This document shows positions 37,807 to 47,594 of a stretch of DNA of 64,000 nucleotides, one piece after another. The position numbers were made by a program, and so were the translations under genes. A model generated the notes under the pieces. That model was not told the origin of the DNA. It saw nothing but the letters and a program-made list of their open reading frames with translations, and did not search any database. Origin of the DNA: Saprospiraceae bacterium (lineage in GTDB: Bacteria; Bacteroidota; Bacteroidia; Chitinophagales; Saprospiraceae); assembly GCA_022448945.1 (NCBI GenBank), contig JAKVCV010000017.1:60710-124709 (forward strand). The letters are read 5' to 3'. Positions within the stretch are counted from its first letter, which is position 1. Each line of letters starts with the position of its first letter.

Positions 37807-38514
37807 ATGAATTACCCATACACAAACAAAATTCCATCAATAAAATTATGGGCCGTTGAAGATCGCCCAAGAGAAAAAATGGAACAAAGAGGCCGTAAAC
37901 ACCTAACCGATGTGGAATTATTAGCAATTGTCTTAGGTTCAGGATCTTCAAATGAGTCAGCAGTTGGACTGGCACAAAGAATATTAAACGAAAATGACAA
38001 CAATCTCAACCAATTAGCAAAAATGAGTATTGATCAACTTAAGCAGTTCAAAGGCGTTGGTCCAGCAAAAGCGATTAGTATAGCTGCAGCTCTTGAACTT
38101 AGTTTACGTAGATCCTGCACGCCACTTAATAAAAAACCACAAATTAAACATAGTAAAGATGCATATAATGTGCTTAAGGGCGACTTAATGGATCTACCTC
38201 ACGAAGAATTTATTATCCTTTTACTTAATCAGGCAAATCGGGTAATCGATCGGAATTTCATTAGTGTTGGCGGTGTAGCGGGTACAGTAGTTGATGTAAA
38301 AAAAATATTCAGATCTGTTTTAGTCAACCCATTAGTTGCTGCAATTGTTTTGGGACACAACCACCCATCTGACAATCTAAAACCAAGCAAGGCTGATATC
38401 AATATCACAAAAAAAATACAATCAGCGGGCAAAAATCTAGATATTGCTGTGCTTGACCACATAATAGTCACATCTAATGGCTACACGAGTTTGGCAGATG
38501 AAGGGTTAATGTAA
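37807..38514 (+). CDS. radC: RadC family (JAB domain) protein
   Basis: A 235-residue protein of the RadC family, of normal length. The N-terminal helix-hairpin-helix region has RPREKMEQRGRKHLTDVELLAIVLGSG and QFKGVGPAKAISIAAALEL. The C-terminal JAB/MPN metal-binding domain (about 115-235) has HNHPSD in LGHNHPSDNLKPSKAD and LDHIIVTSNGYTSLADEG. RadC was once linked to DNA repair, but its molecular role is unproven. It is followed by a 288-bp spacer containing a run of twelve T and eight A near 38602-38621. Confidence 0.93.
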   Translation: MNYPYTNKIPSIKLWAVEDRPREKMEQRGRKHLTDVELLAIVLGSGSSNESAVGLAQRILNENDNNLNQLAKMSIDQLKQFKGVGPAKAISIAAALELSLRRSCTPLNKKPQIKHSKDAYNVLKGDLMDLPHEEFIILLLNQANRVIDRNFISVGGVAGTVVDVKKIFRSVLVNPLVAAIVLGHNHPSDNLKPSKADINITKKIQSAGKNLDIAVLDHIIVTSNGYTSLADEGLM

Positions 38515-38802
38515 AAAAAATTCTATTCTAAGACGAAATCACAAATCAATTTTTATCATATGTGTTATCAAAGTTAATACGTTGCTATTTAATCCTCCAA
38601 ATTTTTTTTTTTTAAAAAAAAGGCCTATTATGCAAGTTGATTATATTTTGTTGCAAACTCATAAAAGAACCATGACTTTTAGTTTAGTTTTTATTAAAAA
38701 AATTATTTTTTTGCACACTTAATAGCCCCTATTCAACCAACTATTTTCTTTTTGTTCGTTCAAACACCAAATCAAAAAGAATAGAGAAAATATTTATAAA
38801 AA

Positions 38803-40407
38803 ATGAAACTAACCAACACCTATACTCTTGTAGAAGGTCTTGAAATCAGAGGTAAAAAGATAACAGGATTTGAAAAAATATTAAGTCATGATGCTCAATG
38901 TTTTTTAATAGAGTTACATAAAAGATTCAACAATAAAAGAAAAGACTTATTGTCTCAGAGACAACTATCTCAAAAAGAAATCAATAATGGAGAATTACCT
39001 AATTTTCCAAGTGAAACCAAAGCAATAAGAGAAGGCAATTGGCAAGTTGCCCCATTGCCACCAGATTTACTTGATCGCCGAGTTGAAATCACTGGACCAG
39101 TTGACCGCAAAATGATAATCAATGCGCTCAATTCTGGTGCAAAAGTTTTTATGGCTGATTTTGAAGACAGCAATGCCCCTTCATGGGAAAATACGATACA
39201 AGGGCAGATTAACCTTAAAGATGCCGTAGATAAGACAATTTCTTTTGTAAATCCAAAAAACAATAAATCATATCAACTAAATGAAAAAATAGCTACATTA
39301 ATGGTCCGGCCTAGAGGGTGGCATTTACAAGAAAAACACATTCTATACAAGGGAGAAATGATGAGTGCTGGTCTTGTTGATTTTGGTTTATTTTTTTTCC
39401 ACAATGCTCATAATCTAATAGCAAGAGGCTCAGGCCCATATTTTTATCTACCCAAACTAGAACATTATTTGGAAGCACGACTATGGAATGATGCGTTTGT
39501 TTTTGCTCAACAATTTCTTAATATACCTCAACAAACAATAAAAGCAACTGTTCTTATTGAAACTATTCTTGCCTCATTTCAATTAGATGAAATCTTATAT
39601 GAATTACGAGATCACTCTGCGGGTCTTAATTGCGGCAGATGGGATTACATCTTTTCATTTATAAAACGCTTCAGAAATATTAATGGTTTTGTCTTACCTG
39701 ATCGTGCTAAAGTTGGCATGACTGTTCCATTTATGTCTGCCTATTCAGAACTGGTTATTAAGGTTTGCCACAAACGAGGTGTACATGCTATGGGTGGGAT
39801 GGCTGCTCAAATTCCTATCAAAAATAATATTGAAGCAAATGATAAAGCCATTCAAAAAGTAAAAGATGACAAATTAAGAGAAGTGAAAAATGGACATGAT
39901 GGCACCTGGGTGGCTCATCCAGGCCTTGTCAAAATTGCTACTGATATTTTTAATGATTATATGCCTGAAGCAAACCAAATTAAAAACAAAAGAAATGATA
40001 TTGTAGTGACTGCTGCTAATTTAATTGAGGTCCCTCAGGATTCGATTACAGAACATGGCGTAAGAGAAAATATCAATGTTGGCATTTTATACATAGAAAG
40101 CTGGCTTAGAGGAATTGGTGCCGCTGCACTTTACAATCTTATGGAAGATGCTGCTACTGCAGAAATTTCAAGATCACAACTATGGCAATGGATACAGAAA
40201 AAATCTAAACTCGATGATGGTCGCACAGTAACTTTTGAACTTTATGAAGAGCTACTTCCCGAAGAATTAAAAAAGATTAAAGATTACGTAGGCATAGACA
40301 ACTATAATAATGGACGATTTGATGAAGCTATAAAATTATTTACTGATCTAATCAAAAAGGATGAGTTTATTGAGTTCCTTACGTTACCTGCATACGATTT
40401 ATTATAA
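38803..40407 (+). CDS. aceB: Malate synthase A (glyoxylate shunt)
   Basis: A 534-residue enzyme condensing glyoxylate with acetyl-CoA to malate. The length matches malate synthase A rather than the 720-residue form G. Diagnostic blocks are FMADFEDSNAPSWENTIQGQ, MVRPRGWHLQEKHI, GRWDYIFSFIKRF, GGMAAQIPIKN, GHDGTWVAHPGLV and EDAATAEISRSQLWQW. The isocitrate lyase gene follows after 94 bp in the same direction, so the two shunt enzymes are likely one unit. No aceK (IDH kinase) is present, consistent with the monomeric IDH found at 3.5 kb, which is not a known AceK substrate. Confidence 0.96.
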   Translation: MKLTNTYTLVEGLEIRGKKITGFEKILSHDAQCFLIELHKRFNNKRKDLLSQRQLSQKEINNGELPNFPSETKAIREGNWQVAPLPPDLLDRRVEITGPVDRKMIINALNSGAKVFMADFEDSNAPSWENTIQGQINLKDAVDKTISFVNPKNNKSYQLNEKIATLMVRPRGWHLQEKHILYKGEMMSAGLVDFGLFFFHNAHNLIARGSGPYFYLPKLEHYLEARLWNDAFVFAQQFLNIPQQTIKATVLIETILASFQLDEILYELRDHSAGLNCGRWDYIFSFIKRFRNINGFVLPDRAKVGMTVPFMSAYSELVIKVCHKRGVHAMGGMAAQIPIKNNIEANDKAIQKVKDDKLREVKNGHDGTWVAHPGLVKIATDIFNDYMPEANQIKNKRNDIVVTAANLIEVPQDSITEHGVRENINVGILYIESWLRGIGAAALYNLMEDAATAEISRSQLWQWIQKKSKLDDGRTVTFELYEELLPEELKKIKDYVGIDNYNNGRFDEAIKLFTDLIKKDEFIEFLTLPAYDLL

Positions 40408-40501
40408 TTTTCTATAGATAACAAAATCATTCTAGAATAGTCATTATATTATATATTTTTAATTTTCAACCCATTAATCAACAATCATAAAAACACCAAA
40501 A

Positions 40502-41776
40502 ATGAAAAAAGAAGCAAGTATTCAATTCCTTCTTGACAATTGGAAAAACAACCCTCGTTGGGAAGGCATTATCAGACCATATACCGCTGAAGATGTAATT
40601 AAATTAAGAGGATCGGTTCAAATTGAATACACATTAGCAAATTTGGGAGCTAAAAAATTATGGTCAAAACTTAACTCACAAGATTTCGTTTGTGGACTTG
40701 GAGCTTTAACCGGAAACCAAGCTGTACAGGAAGTTACTGCTGGGCTAGATGCGATATATCTTAGTGGTTGGCAAGTAGCTGCAGATGCTAATTTAGCAGG
40801 CCAAATGTATCCTGATCAATCTTTATATCCCGCAGACTCTGTACCTAATGTTGTAAAAAGAATCAATAACGCATTACTTCGTAGAGATCAAATCCAATCT
40901 GTTACAGGAGAAGGAGATATTGATTGGATGGTTCCTATTGTAGCTGATGCTGAAGCAGGTTTCGGCGGAAACTTAAATGCATACGAATTAATGAAGGCCA
41001 TGATTGAAGCTGGTGCAGCTGGAGTACATTTTGAAGATCAACTTTCTTCTGCTAAAAAATGTGGCCACCTGGGGGGAAAAGTTTTAGTTCCTACACAAGA
41101 AGCTATAAACAAATTAGTTGCTGCCCGCCTTGGTGCTGATGTAATGGGTACTCCAACGCTACTTGTTGCGAGAACAGATGCAGATGCTGCTAATCTTTTA
41201 ACATCAGACATAGACGAGCGTGATCATCAATTTATAACAGGCGAACGCACATCAGAAGGTTTTTTCAAAGTTAGAAATGGTCTAGAACAAGGTATTAACC
41301 GAGGGTTAGCATATGCTGAATATGCTGATTTGGTATGGATGGAAACCTCTAATCCTGACTTAGGCATTGCAAAAGAATTTGCACAAGCTATTCGAGAACA
41401 ATATCCAAATAAAATGCTAGCCTATAATTGTTCTCCTTCCTTTAATTGGGCCGCCAAACTCAGCAATGATGATATGCTAACTTTTAGAGAAAAAATTGCT
41501 GCAATGGGTTATAAATTCCAATTTATTACACTTGCAGGATTTCATGCACTCAATACATCTATGTTTGAACTTGCTATGGCTTATAAAGCCCGTGGAATGG
41601 CTGGTTATTCTGAATTACAAGAACGAGAATTCAAATTACAGACAGATGGTTTTAAAGCTATCAAACATCAAACTTTTGTTGGTACTCAATATTTTGACTA
41701 TGTCCAAAGCACTGTTCAAAGAGGAAAATCTTCTACTACTGCAATGGATGGATCGACAGAAACTGAACAATTTTAA
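40502..41776 (+). CDS. aceA: Isocitrate lyase
   Basis: A 424-residue enzyme cleaving isocitrate to glyoxylate and succinate. The catalytic Cys lies in [50 protein letters not shown] provides metal- and substrate-binding acids, and YNCSPSFNW is the second signature region. The N-terminal [18 protein letters not shown] is also typical. Length is normal for the bacterial enzyme. It ends 36 bp before a strong terminator that separates it from the glycoside hydrolase genes downstream. Confidence 0.96.
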   Translation: MKKEASIQFLLDNWKNNPRWEGIIRPYTAEDVIKLRGSVQIEYTLANLGAKKLWSKLNSQDFVCGLGALTGNQAVQEVTAGLDAIYLSGWQVAADANLAGQMYPDQSLYPADSVPNVVKRINNALLRRDQIQSVTGEGDIDWMVPIVADAEAGFGGNLNAYELMKAMIEAGAAGVHFEDQLSSAKKCGHLGGKVLVPTQEAINKLVAARLGADVMGTPTLLVARTDADAANLLTSDIDERDHQFITGERTSEGFFKVRNGLEQGINRGLAYAEYADLVWMETSNPDLGIAKEFAQAIREQYPNKMLAYNCSPSFNWAAKLSNDDMLTFREKIAAMGYKFQFITLAGFHALNTSMFELAMAYKARGMAGYSELQEREFKLQTDGFKAIKHQTFVGTQYFDYVQSTVQRGKSSTTAMDGSTETEQF

Positions 41777-41811
41777 GCTTGCATTTGATTGTAACTTTTC
41801 AAAATAAATTT

Positions 41812-41850
41812 AAAAAAGCCAACCCGAATTTTTCGTGGATGGCTTTTTTT
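41812..41850 (+). terminator. Intrinsic terminator after isocitrate lyase
   Basis: A hairpin with arms AAAAAAGCCA..CCCGAA and TTCG..GG..TGGCTTTTTTT (loop of three T, one bulge, one mismatch) is followed by a run of T. It sits between aceA and the GH20 gene, so the hydrolase genes probably have their own promoter just downstream or depend on read-through. Confidence 0.75.
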
Positions 41851-41882
41851 TTATATATATAGTAGACAAAATCAAATATTCA

Positions 41883-44156
41883 ATGCGTTATCTACCCTGC
41901 TATCTCCTATTGGGATTTTTAATTAGTTGTTCTATCACTTCATCGAATGAGATAGATAATGAAAACATGGTCAATAGAGCGTTTTCTCTGATTCCAATAC
42001 CTAAAAAAATAAAAAAAACTAATGATTTTTTTGTGATCGACAATAAGACCCTTATTAGAACATCCATAGAATTTAAAAAAGAAGCAGAATATTTAAAAAA
42101 CCTAATTGAAGGCAGTTCTTTTTTTAAACCAAAAATCATTTATGATACACAATCCGAGTTAGCTAATGTTATATCTTTAGAAAAAACAACTGATGTAAAT
42201 AATCAGATAAAAGAATACTATTATCTATCAACGGGCAACAATAGTATAACAATCAAAGCTTCACATCCAGAAGGTGTTTTCAGAGGTATTCAGACTTTAA
42301 GACAAATTATGCCTGTCAAATTTCACAAAAAATCAAAGAAAAATTCATGGGCTATTAGTGGGGTTACGATAGAAGATTATCCTGTTTTTAAATGGCGTGG
42401 GCTACTCTTAGACTGTTGCCGTCATTTCTTTGATAAAAAAATAGTCATGAAATACATAGACCTTCTTGCCTATTACAAAATGAACACCTTGCATTGGCAT
42501 TTAACTGAAGATCAAGGTTGGCGTATTGCAATAGATCAGTATCCTAAACTAACAAAAAAAGGTGCCTGGAGAACAGAAAAAGATGGAACTAAATATGGAG
42601 GGTTTTATTCAAAAGAAGATATAAAAGAAATTATCGCCTATGCTGAAGAAAGGCATATAAATATTGTCCCTGAAATTGAAATGCCGGGACATTCTCAGGC
42701 TGCCATTGCTTCATATCCATATTTGTCGTGCACAGGGGAACAATTAGAAGTCGGTAACAAATGGGGAGTGTTTAAGGATGTATATTGCGCAGGTAATGAT
42801 AGTACCTTTAAGTTTTTAGAGAATGTACTTTCAGAAGTAATCGAGTTGTTCCCTGGAGAATACATTCATATAGGAGGAGATGAATGCCCTAAGTACAGAT
42901 GGGAAAATTGCAATAAGTGTCAGAAAATAATCAAATCCCACAATCTAGAAAATGAACACCAACTCCAAAGTTATTTTATAAAACGAATAGCAGATTTTCT
43001 TCAAAGAAAAAAAAGAAAACTTATTGGATGGGATGAAATTCTCGAAGGTGGTCTGCCTAAAAATGCTATAGTACAATCTTGGCGAGGAATGAATGGTGCT
43101 ATGGAATCTGCAAATAACAACCAATTTGCTATTAGTTCTCCAACGAGCCATTCGTACTTTGATTACGACTTACAAGCAATCGACCTTGAAAAGGTATACA
43201 GCTTTAATCCAATTCCCAAGGATCTTAACAGTGAAAAACACAGCTTTATTTTGGGAGGAGAATGTAATATGTGGACAGAACATGTACCGTCAGAAAAAAA
43301 TCTAGACAGCAAAGTCTTTCCGCGTATTTTAGCTATGTCTGAAGTATTATGGTCCGCCCCTAAAAATCGTAATTATAAAGACTTTTATGAACGTGTTCAA
43401 TATCAATATAAATATCTTGAGGCTTTTGGTGTAAATTATGGAGCAGAGACTATTCCTGTTCGATTAGACGCTTACACAAGTCCCGAAAAAATAAATATCA
43501 CATTGACAAAAGGTGCTAAGGATCTGGATTTGTATTACACAACAAATGGCATTATTCCATCTAAAAACTCAACTTTATATAAAACCAACATTGACCTTAA
43601 AAAATCTTCTAATTTACTAATCCAAGCTTACAAAAACAACAAGCCTTATGGAGAATGTTCTAAGCACAAATTCACAAAACATCTTGGAAATGGGATTGAA
43701 CCAAATTTAGACTACAAATACAGTAAATTTTATACTGGTGGCGGAAAAAATGCACTAACAAATGGTGTTAGAGGAAGCAATAATTTCAGAGATGGGAACT
43801 GGCAAGGAGTCCAAAAATCAAATATGGGAATAATAATAAACCTTGGAAAGGAACAAAAAATTAATACTCTATCAGCAGCTTTTTTTCAAAAACAAGACTC
43901 ATGGATTTTCTTACCTAGAAAAATAGAATTTTTCTCTTCAAACGATGGCAAAACATTTTCTTTAATCAAAACTTTAACTAATACCATATCACCCAAAAAA
44001 GATGGTGAGTTCATCAAAGAATTCACTATTGAACTACAAAACACTACTTCAAAATATGTAAAAATTGTTGCTCACAATATCAGTTTTTGTCCTAAATGGC
44101 ATCCAGCTGCAGGATCAGAAGCATGGTTATTTATTGATGAATTCGTAGTACAATAA
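41883..44156 (+). CDS. GH20 beta-N-acetylhexosaminidase lipoprotein
   Basis: A 757-residue lipoprotein when started at ATG 41883: leader MRYLPCYLLLGFLISC with C16 in the lipobox. A GTG 48 nt upstream lies in the terminator and is unlikely. The GH20 N-terminal domain (about 30-150) is followed by the catalytic barrel with FKWRGLLLDCCRHF, MNTLHWHLTEDQGWRI and the catalytic Asp-Glu pair D333-E334 in HIGGDECPKYRW. After the barrel comes a chitobiase-type beta domain (LYYTTNGIIPSKNSTLY) and a C-terminal discoidin-like (F5/8C) domain of about 140 residues. It removes terminal GlcNAc or GalNAc from glycans. It lies 17 bp upstream of the CutC gene. Confidence 0.92.
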   Translation: MRYLPCYLLLGFLISCSITSSNEIDNENMVNRAFSLIPIPKKIKKTNDFFVIDNKTLIRTSIEFKKEAEYLKNLIEGSSFFKPKIIYDTQSELANVISLEKTTDVNNQIKEYYYLSTGNNSITIKASHPEGVFRGIQTLRQIMPVKFHKKSKKNSWAISGVTIEDYPVFKWRGLLLDCCRHFFDKKIVMKYIDLLAYYKMNTLHWHLTEDQGWRIAIDQYPKLTKKGAWRTEKDGTKYGGFYSKEDIKEIIAYAEERHINIVPEIEMPGHSQAAIASYPYLSCTGEQLEVGNKWGVFKDVYCAGNDSTFKFLENVLSEVIELFPGEYIHIGGDECPKYRWENCNKCQKIIKSHNLENEHQLQSYFIKRIADFLQRKKRKLIGWDEILEGGLPKNAIVQSWRGMNGAMESANNNQFAISSPTSHSYFDYDLQAIDLEKVYSFNPIPKDLNSEKHSFILGGECNMWTEHVPSEKNLDSKVFPRILAMSEVLWSAPKNRNYKDFYERVQYQYKYLEAFGVNYGAETIPVRLDAYTSPEKINITLTKGAKDLDLYYTTNGIIPSKNSTLYKTNIDLKKSSNLLIQAYKNNKPYGECSKHKFTKHLGNGIEPNLDYKYSKFYTGGGKNALTNGVRGSNNFRDGNWQGVQKSNMGIIINLGKEQKINTLSAAFFQKQDSWIFLPRKIEFFSSNDGKTFSLIKTLTNTISPKKDGEFIKEFTIELQNTTSKYVKIVAHNISFCPKWHPAAGSEAWLFIDEFVVQ

Positions 44157-44173
44157 TAACAAATAAACAAATA

Positions 44174-44902
44174 ATGAAAATAGAAATTTGTCTAGACACA
44201 CCATTAATGGCGCTTGAAGCACAAAAAAATGGAGCTAATCGCATTGAACTTTGTTCTAATATTTCAGAGGGAGGCACTACTCCTTCTGCGGGATGCATTG
44301 CGAAAACTAGAGAATTAATACACATCGATCTTTTTGTAATGATAAGGCCAAGAGCGGGTGATTTTTTTTACAATGAAAAAGAGATTGAAGAAATGATATA
44401 TAACATTGAAATATCTAAATCCCTTGGCGCAAACGGGGTTGTGTTTGGGTTATTAGAAAAGGATGGGAATGTTGACATTAAGAATACTAAAATGCTGACA
44501 GAAATAGCAAGTCCAATGAAAGTTACTTTTCATCGAGCATTTGACAGATGCAAATTGCCATTTAAATCAATGGAATCACTTATAGATATTGGTGTCGACA
44601 GAATATTAACATCTGGCCAATGCGCAAAAGCAGTAGAAGGTATAGCGCTAATAAGTGATTTAATCAAACAAGCAAATAACAGAATAATTATTATGCCCGG
44701 AAGTGGTGTTAATGAAAAGAATATTAAACTAATAGCAACGAAAACAAATGCAATTGAATTTCACTTTACTGCACATAAATTCATTAAGCCTAATCCTATA
44801 TATCAACATACAAATTTCAATGTTTCTGAATATAGACAAAAAGTATTTGATCATAAAAAACTAAAATATTGTATTGAGGCATTAGAAAAATATAACAGCT
44901 AA
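44174..44902 (+). CDS. cutC: CutC family protein (PF03932 TIM barrel)
   Basis: A 242-residue cytoplasmic TIM-barrel protein. Family blocks are EICLDTPLMALEAQKNGANRIELCSNISEGGTTPS, MIRPRAGDFFYNEKEIEEM, GANGVVFGLL, VTFHRAFDRCK, ILTSGQCAKAVEGI and MPGSGVNEKNI. CutC was named for copper tolerance, but that role is disputed. Here it is wedged between a hexosaminidase and a mannosidase gene (17 and 52 bp gaps), which suggests a role in glycan metabolism. No copper transporter or chaperone gene is in the window. Confidence 0.93.
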   Translation: MKIEICLDTPLMALEAQKNGANRIELCSNISEGGTTPSAGCIAKTRELIHIDLFVMIRPRAGDFFYNEKEIEEMIYNIEISKSLGANGVVFGLLEKDGNVDIKNTKMLTEIASPMKVTFHRAFDRCKLPFKSMESLIDIGVDRILTSGQCAKAVEGIALISDLIKQANNRIIIMPGSGVNEKNIKLIATKTNAIEFHFTAHKFIKPNPIYQHTNFNVSEYRQKVFDHKKLKYCIEALEKYNS

Positions 44903-44954
44903 ATTTTATAACTATTTATCTGACTATAGAAAATAATTTCAAGCATCTAAAACC

Positions 44955-47486
44955 ATGCATTATTTATTACTTTTAATTTTCATCTTACTACTCTCTTGTA
45001 AATCTGAGGTCAACTACAGAATAGATTTAGATCTTAATGGAGAGTGGCAATTCCAAAAAATCGGTGACAAACAGTGGACGAAAGCGAATGTTCCTGGGGT
45101 TGTTCAATTAGATATGCTAAACGCAGGTCTTATTGAAAACCCTTTTTATGGAAAAAACGAATATAAAATAGATTGGATAGGAAATGAAAACTGGGAATAT
45201 AAACGAAGTTTTACCGTTGATAATTCAATACTCAATCAAGATATAGTTGATCTCGTTTTTGAAGGACTAGATACGTATGCGGAAATAAAAATAAATGGCA
45301 AAAATATCTTAGAGGCAAATAACATGTTTTGTTCCTGGCGAATAAACTGCAAACAAGAACTAAAACTTGGCAAAAACACTATTTCGGTACTTTTTAAATC
45401 ACCAATTAAGAAAAAAGAACAGGAATATAATAGGCTTGGATATAAATTGCCTGCAGGAAATGATGCTGGTAAAATAAAAATAAGTCCTTTTGTAAGAAAA
45501 GCGCCTTATCACTTTGGTTGGGATTGGGGACCAAGAATTGTAACTATGGGAATTTGGCGCCCAGTACGTTTAGAAAGCTATAGTTTAGCGAAAATAAAAG
45601 ATATTTATTTTGAACAAAAAAGTGTAGAAACAGATTGGGCAAATGTAAGTTGTGAAATTGAATTAGATGTCGTAACAAAAGGCGAATTTCAATTAACTGT
45701 CAAAGATAATGATCAAATTTTATCACAGAAAATGATCAAACCACAAAAAGGCCTTCATAAATACACACTTGACTTTGCTATAAAAAATCCTCAATTGTGG
45801 TGGACTAATGGACTTGGCAAGCCACATTTATACAATTGGAACATTGAATTAAAATATAAGAACAAAATTTTATCATCTGAAAATCACAAAATTGGTCTAA
45901 GAAAAATTGAGTTAATACAAGAAACTGATTCTATCGGAACCAATTATTATTTTAAACTAAATGGGGTTCCTGTTTTTATGAAGGGCGCAAATTATATTCC
46001 CCAAGATAATTTATTACCTAGAGTAACTCCAAATCATTATAAAGAATTGATCACTAATGCTGCAGATGCAAATATGAATATGCTCCGAGTATGGGGTGGG
46101 GGCATTTATGAAAATGACATATTTTATAATCTATGTGATGAACTCGGGATTCTAGTTTGGCAAGACTTTATGTTTGCATGTAGCATGTACCCAGGTGATA
46201 AGGATTTTTTATCCTCAGTTCAAAAAGAAATCAATCAAAATGTCAAAAGGTTACGCAATCATCCATGTATTGCACTATGGTGTGGCAATAATGAAATTCA
46301 AATCGCTTGGCAATACTGGGGCTGGCAAGAAAAATTTGGCTATTCAAAAAAAGACTCTTCAAAGATTTCAAGAAACTACAATAAAATCTTTAAAAATTTA
46401 ATTCCATCTGAATTAAAAAAACTTAAAACGCACAGGGATTATGTGCATACCTCTCCTTTAAGTAATTGGGGCAGAAAAGAAAATTTTAATCATCATAGTA
46501 TGCACTATTGGGGGGTTTGGCATGGAAATGAACCATTTGAAAATTACAAAACAAATATAGGCAGATTTATGAGTGAATATGGCTTTCAATCTTTCCCTGA
46601 AATGAAAAGTATTAAGTTGTTTGCTGATTCGAGTCAATGGTTTTTAAATTCTGAAGTAATGGCCCATCATCAAAAAAGCTACATTGGGAATGGAATGATA
46701 AAAAAACATATGGAAGAATATTTCCCGACACCGAACACCTTTGAAGAATTTGTTTACCTAAGTCAATTAACACAAACATTAGGAATAGAAACAGCCATTA
46801 ACAGCCATCGTAAAACCCGAAGATGTATGGGGACGCTTTATTGGCAAATGAACGATTGCTGGCCAGGACCTTCATGGTCTGGAATAGATTATTATGGTAG
46901 ATGGAAAGCGCTTCATTATAGAGTGAAACATTTATATGAAGATATAAGTATTATTATTGATCAAGGACAAGAAAATAATCTTGAAATAATTATTTCTTCT
47001 GATAAATTAACTACCACATATGGCAATTTAAAGTTAGAACTAATTAGTTTCAACGGAGATAAAATATGGGAAATGAAAACTCCTATAACTATTAATAAAA
47101 ATAGTTCACAACTCGTATTTAAAAAGAACTTTGCTAAAGTACTTAAAGCTCAAAAAACCAACAATCTATTTCTCAAAGTAACAGCCGAACTTAAAGACAA
47201 AAACTATCAAAAATTATATTACTTTAAAAGACCCAAAGATTTAAATTTAAGACAAGCACAAATCCAAAAGACAATTAGAAAAATCCCCAGCGGCTATCAA
47301 CTGGATTTATTTTCTTCAACATTGGTAAAAAACCTATTTATTCAAATTGACAAAAAAGAGGGAAATTGTTCAGAAAATTATTTTGACCTATTACCGAAAG
47401 AAAAGAAAGTAATTAATATTAAAACATCTGAAAACTTAAACACTACTGATATTAATTTTTTAAGTATAAATAACCTATTAAATTAA
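44955..47486 (+). CDS. GH2 family beta-mannosidase lipoprotein
   Basis: An 843-residue lipoprotein with leader MHYLLLLIFILLLSC and C15 in the lipobox. Beta-mannosidase features of GH2 are clear: the sugar-binding domain (LNGEWQFQKIGDKQW, VPGVVQLDMLNAGLIENPFYG), APYHFGWDWGPR, the barrel with FMKGANYIPQDNLLPR, MLRVWGGGIYE, the acid/base E447 in LWCGNNEIQIAW and the nucleophile E541 in FMSEYGFQSFP. The residues just after NPFYG are those of beta-mannosidase rather than beta-galactosidase. It should remove the core beta-mannose of N-glycans or manno-oligosaccharides after the hexosaminidase has acted. It is the last gene of the GH20-CutC-GH2 cluster. Confidence 0.92.
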   Translation: MHYLLLLIFILLLSCKSEVNYRIDLDLNGEWQFQKIGDKQWTKANVPGVVQLDMLNAGLIENPFYGKNEYKIDWIGNENWEYKRSFTVDNSILNQDIVDLVFEGLDTYAEIKINGKNILEANNMFCSWRINCKQELKLGKNTISVLFKSPIKKKEQEYNRLGYKLPAGNDAGKIKISPFVRKAPYHFGWDWGPRIVTMGIWRPVRLESYSLAKIKDIYFEQKSVETDWANVSCEIELDVVTKGEFQLTVKDNDQILSQKMIKPQKGLHKYTLDFAIKNPQLWWTNGLGKPHLYNWNIELKYKNKILSSENHKIGLRKIELIQETDSIGTNYYFKLNGVPVFMKGANYIPQDNLLPRVTPNHYKELITNAADANMNMLRVWGGGIYENDIFYNLCDELGILVWQDFMFACSMYPGDKDFLSSVQKEINQNVKRLRNHPCIALWCGNNEIQIAWQYWGWQEKFGYSKKDSSKISRNYNKIFKNLIPSELKKLKTHRDYVHTSPLSNWGRKENFNHHSMHYWGVWHGNEPFENYKTNIGRFMSEYGFQSFPEMKSIKLFADSSQWFLNSEVMAHHQKSYIGNGMIKKHMEEYFPTPNTFEEFVYLSQLTQTLGIETAINSHRKTRRCMGTLYWQMNDCWPGPSWSGIDYYGRWKALHYRVKHLYEDISIIIDQGQENNLEIIISSDKLTTTYGNLKLELISFNGDKIWEMKTPITINKNSSQLVFKKNFAKVLKAQKTNNLFLKVTAELKDKNYQKLYYFKRPKDLNLRQAQIQKTIRKIPSGYQLDLFSSTLVKNLFIQIDKKEGNCSENYFDLLPKEKKVINIKTSENLNTTDINFLSINNLLN

Positions 47487-47594
47487 TTAAATTTTGAGTT
47501 CGAAATTCTCATATCACTCAAGTATCCTGATACGTACTATAATAATTATTGATTATAGTTCATAAGCTTAAAAGACCTACAAAAGATAGTGGGA

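Noticed and set aside
47536..47559. Hairpin ACTATAAT...ATTATAGT between the mannosidase and membrane protein genes
   Set aside because: The 8-bp stem is purely AT-rich apart from one C/G pair and lacks a T run on either strand, so I do not call it a terminator.
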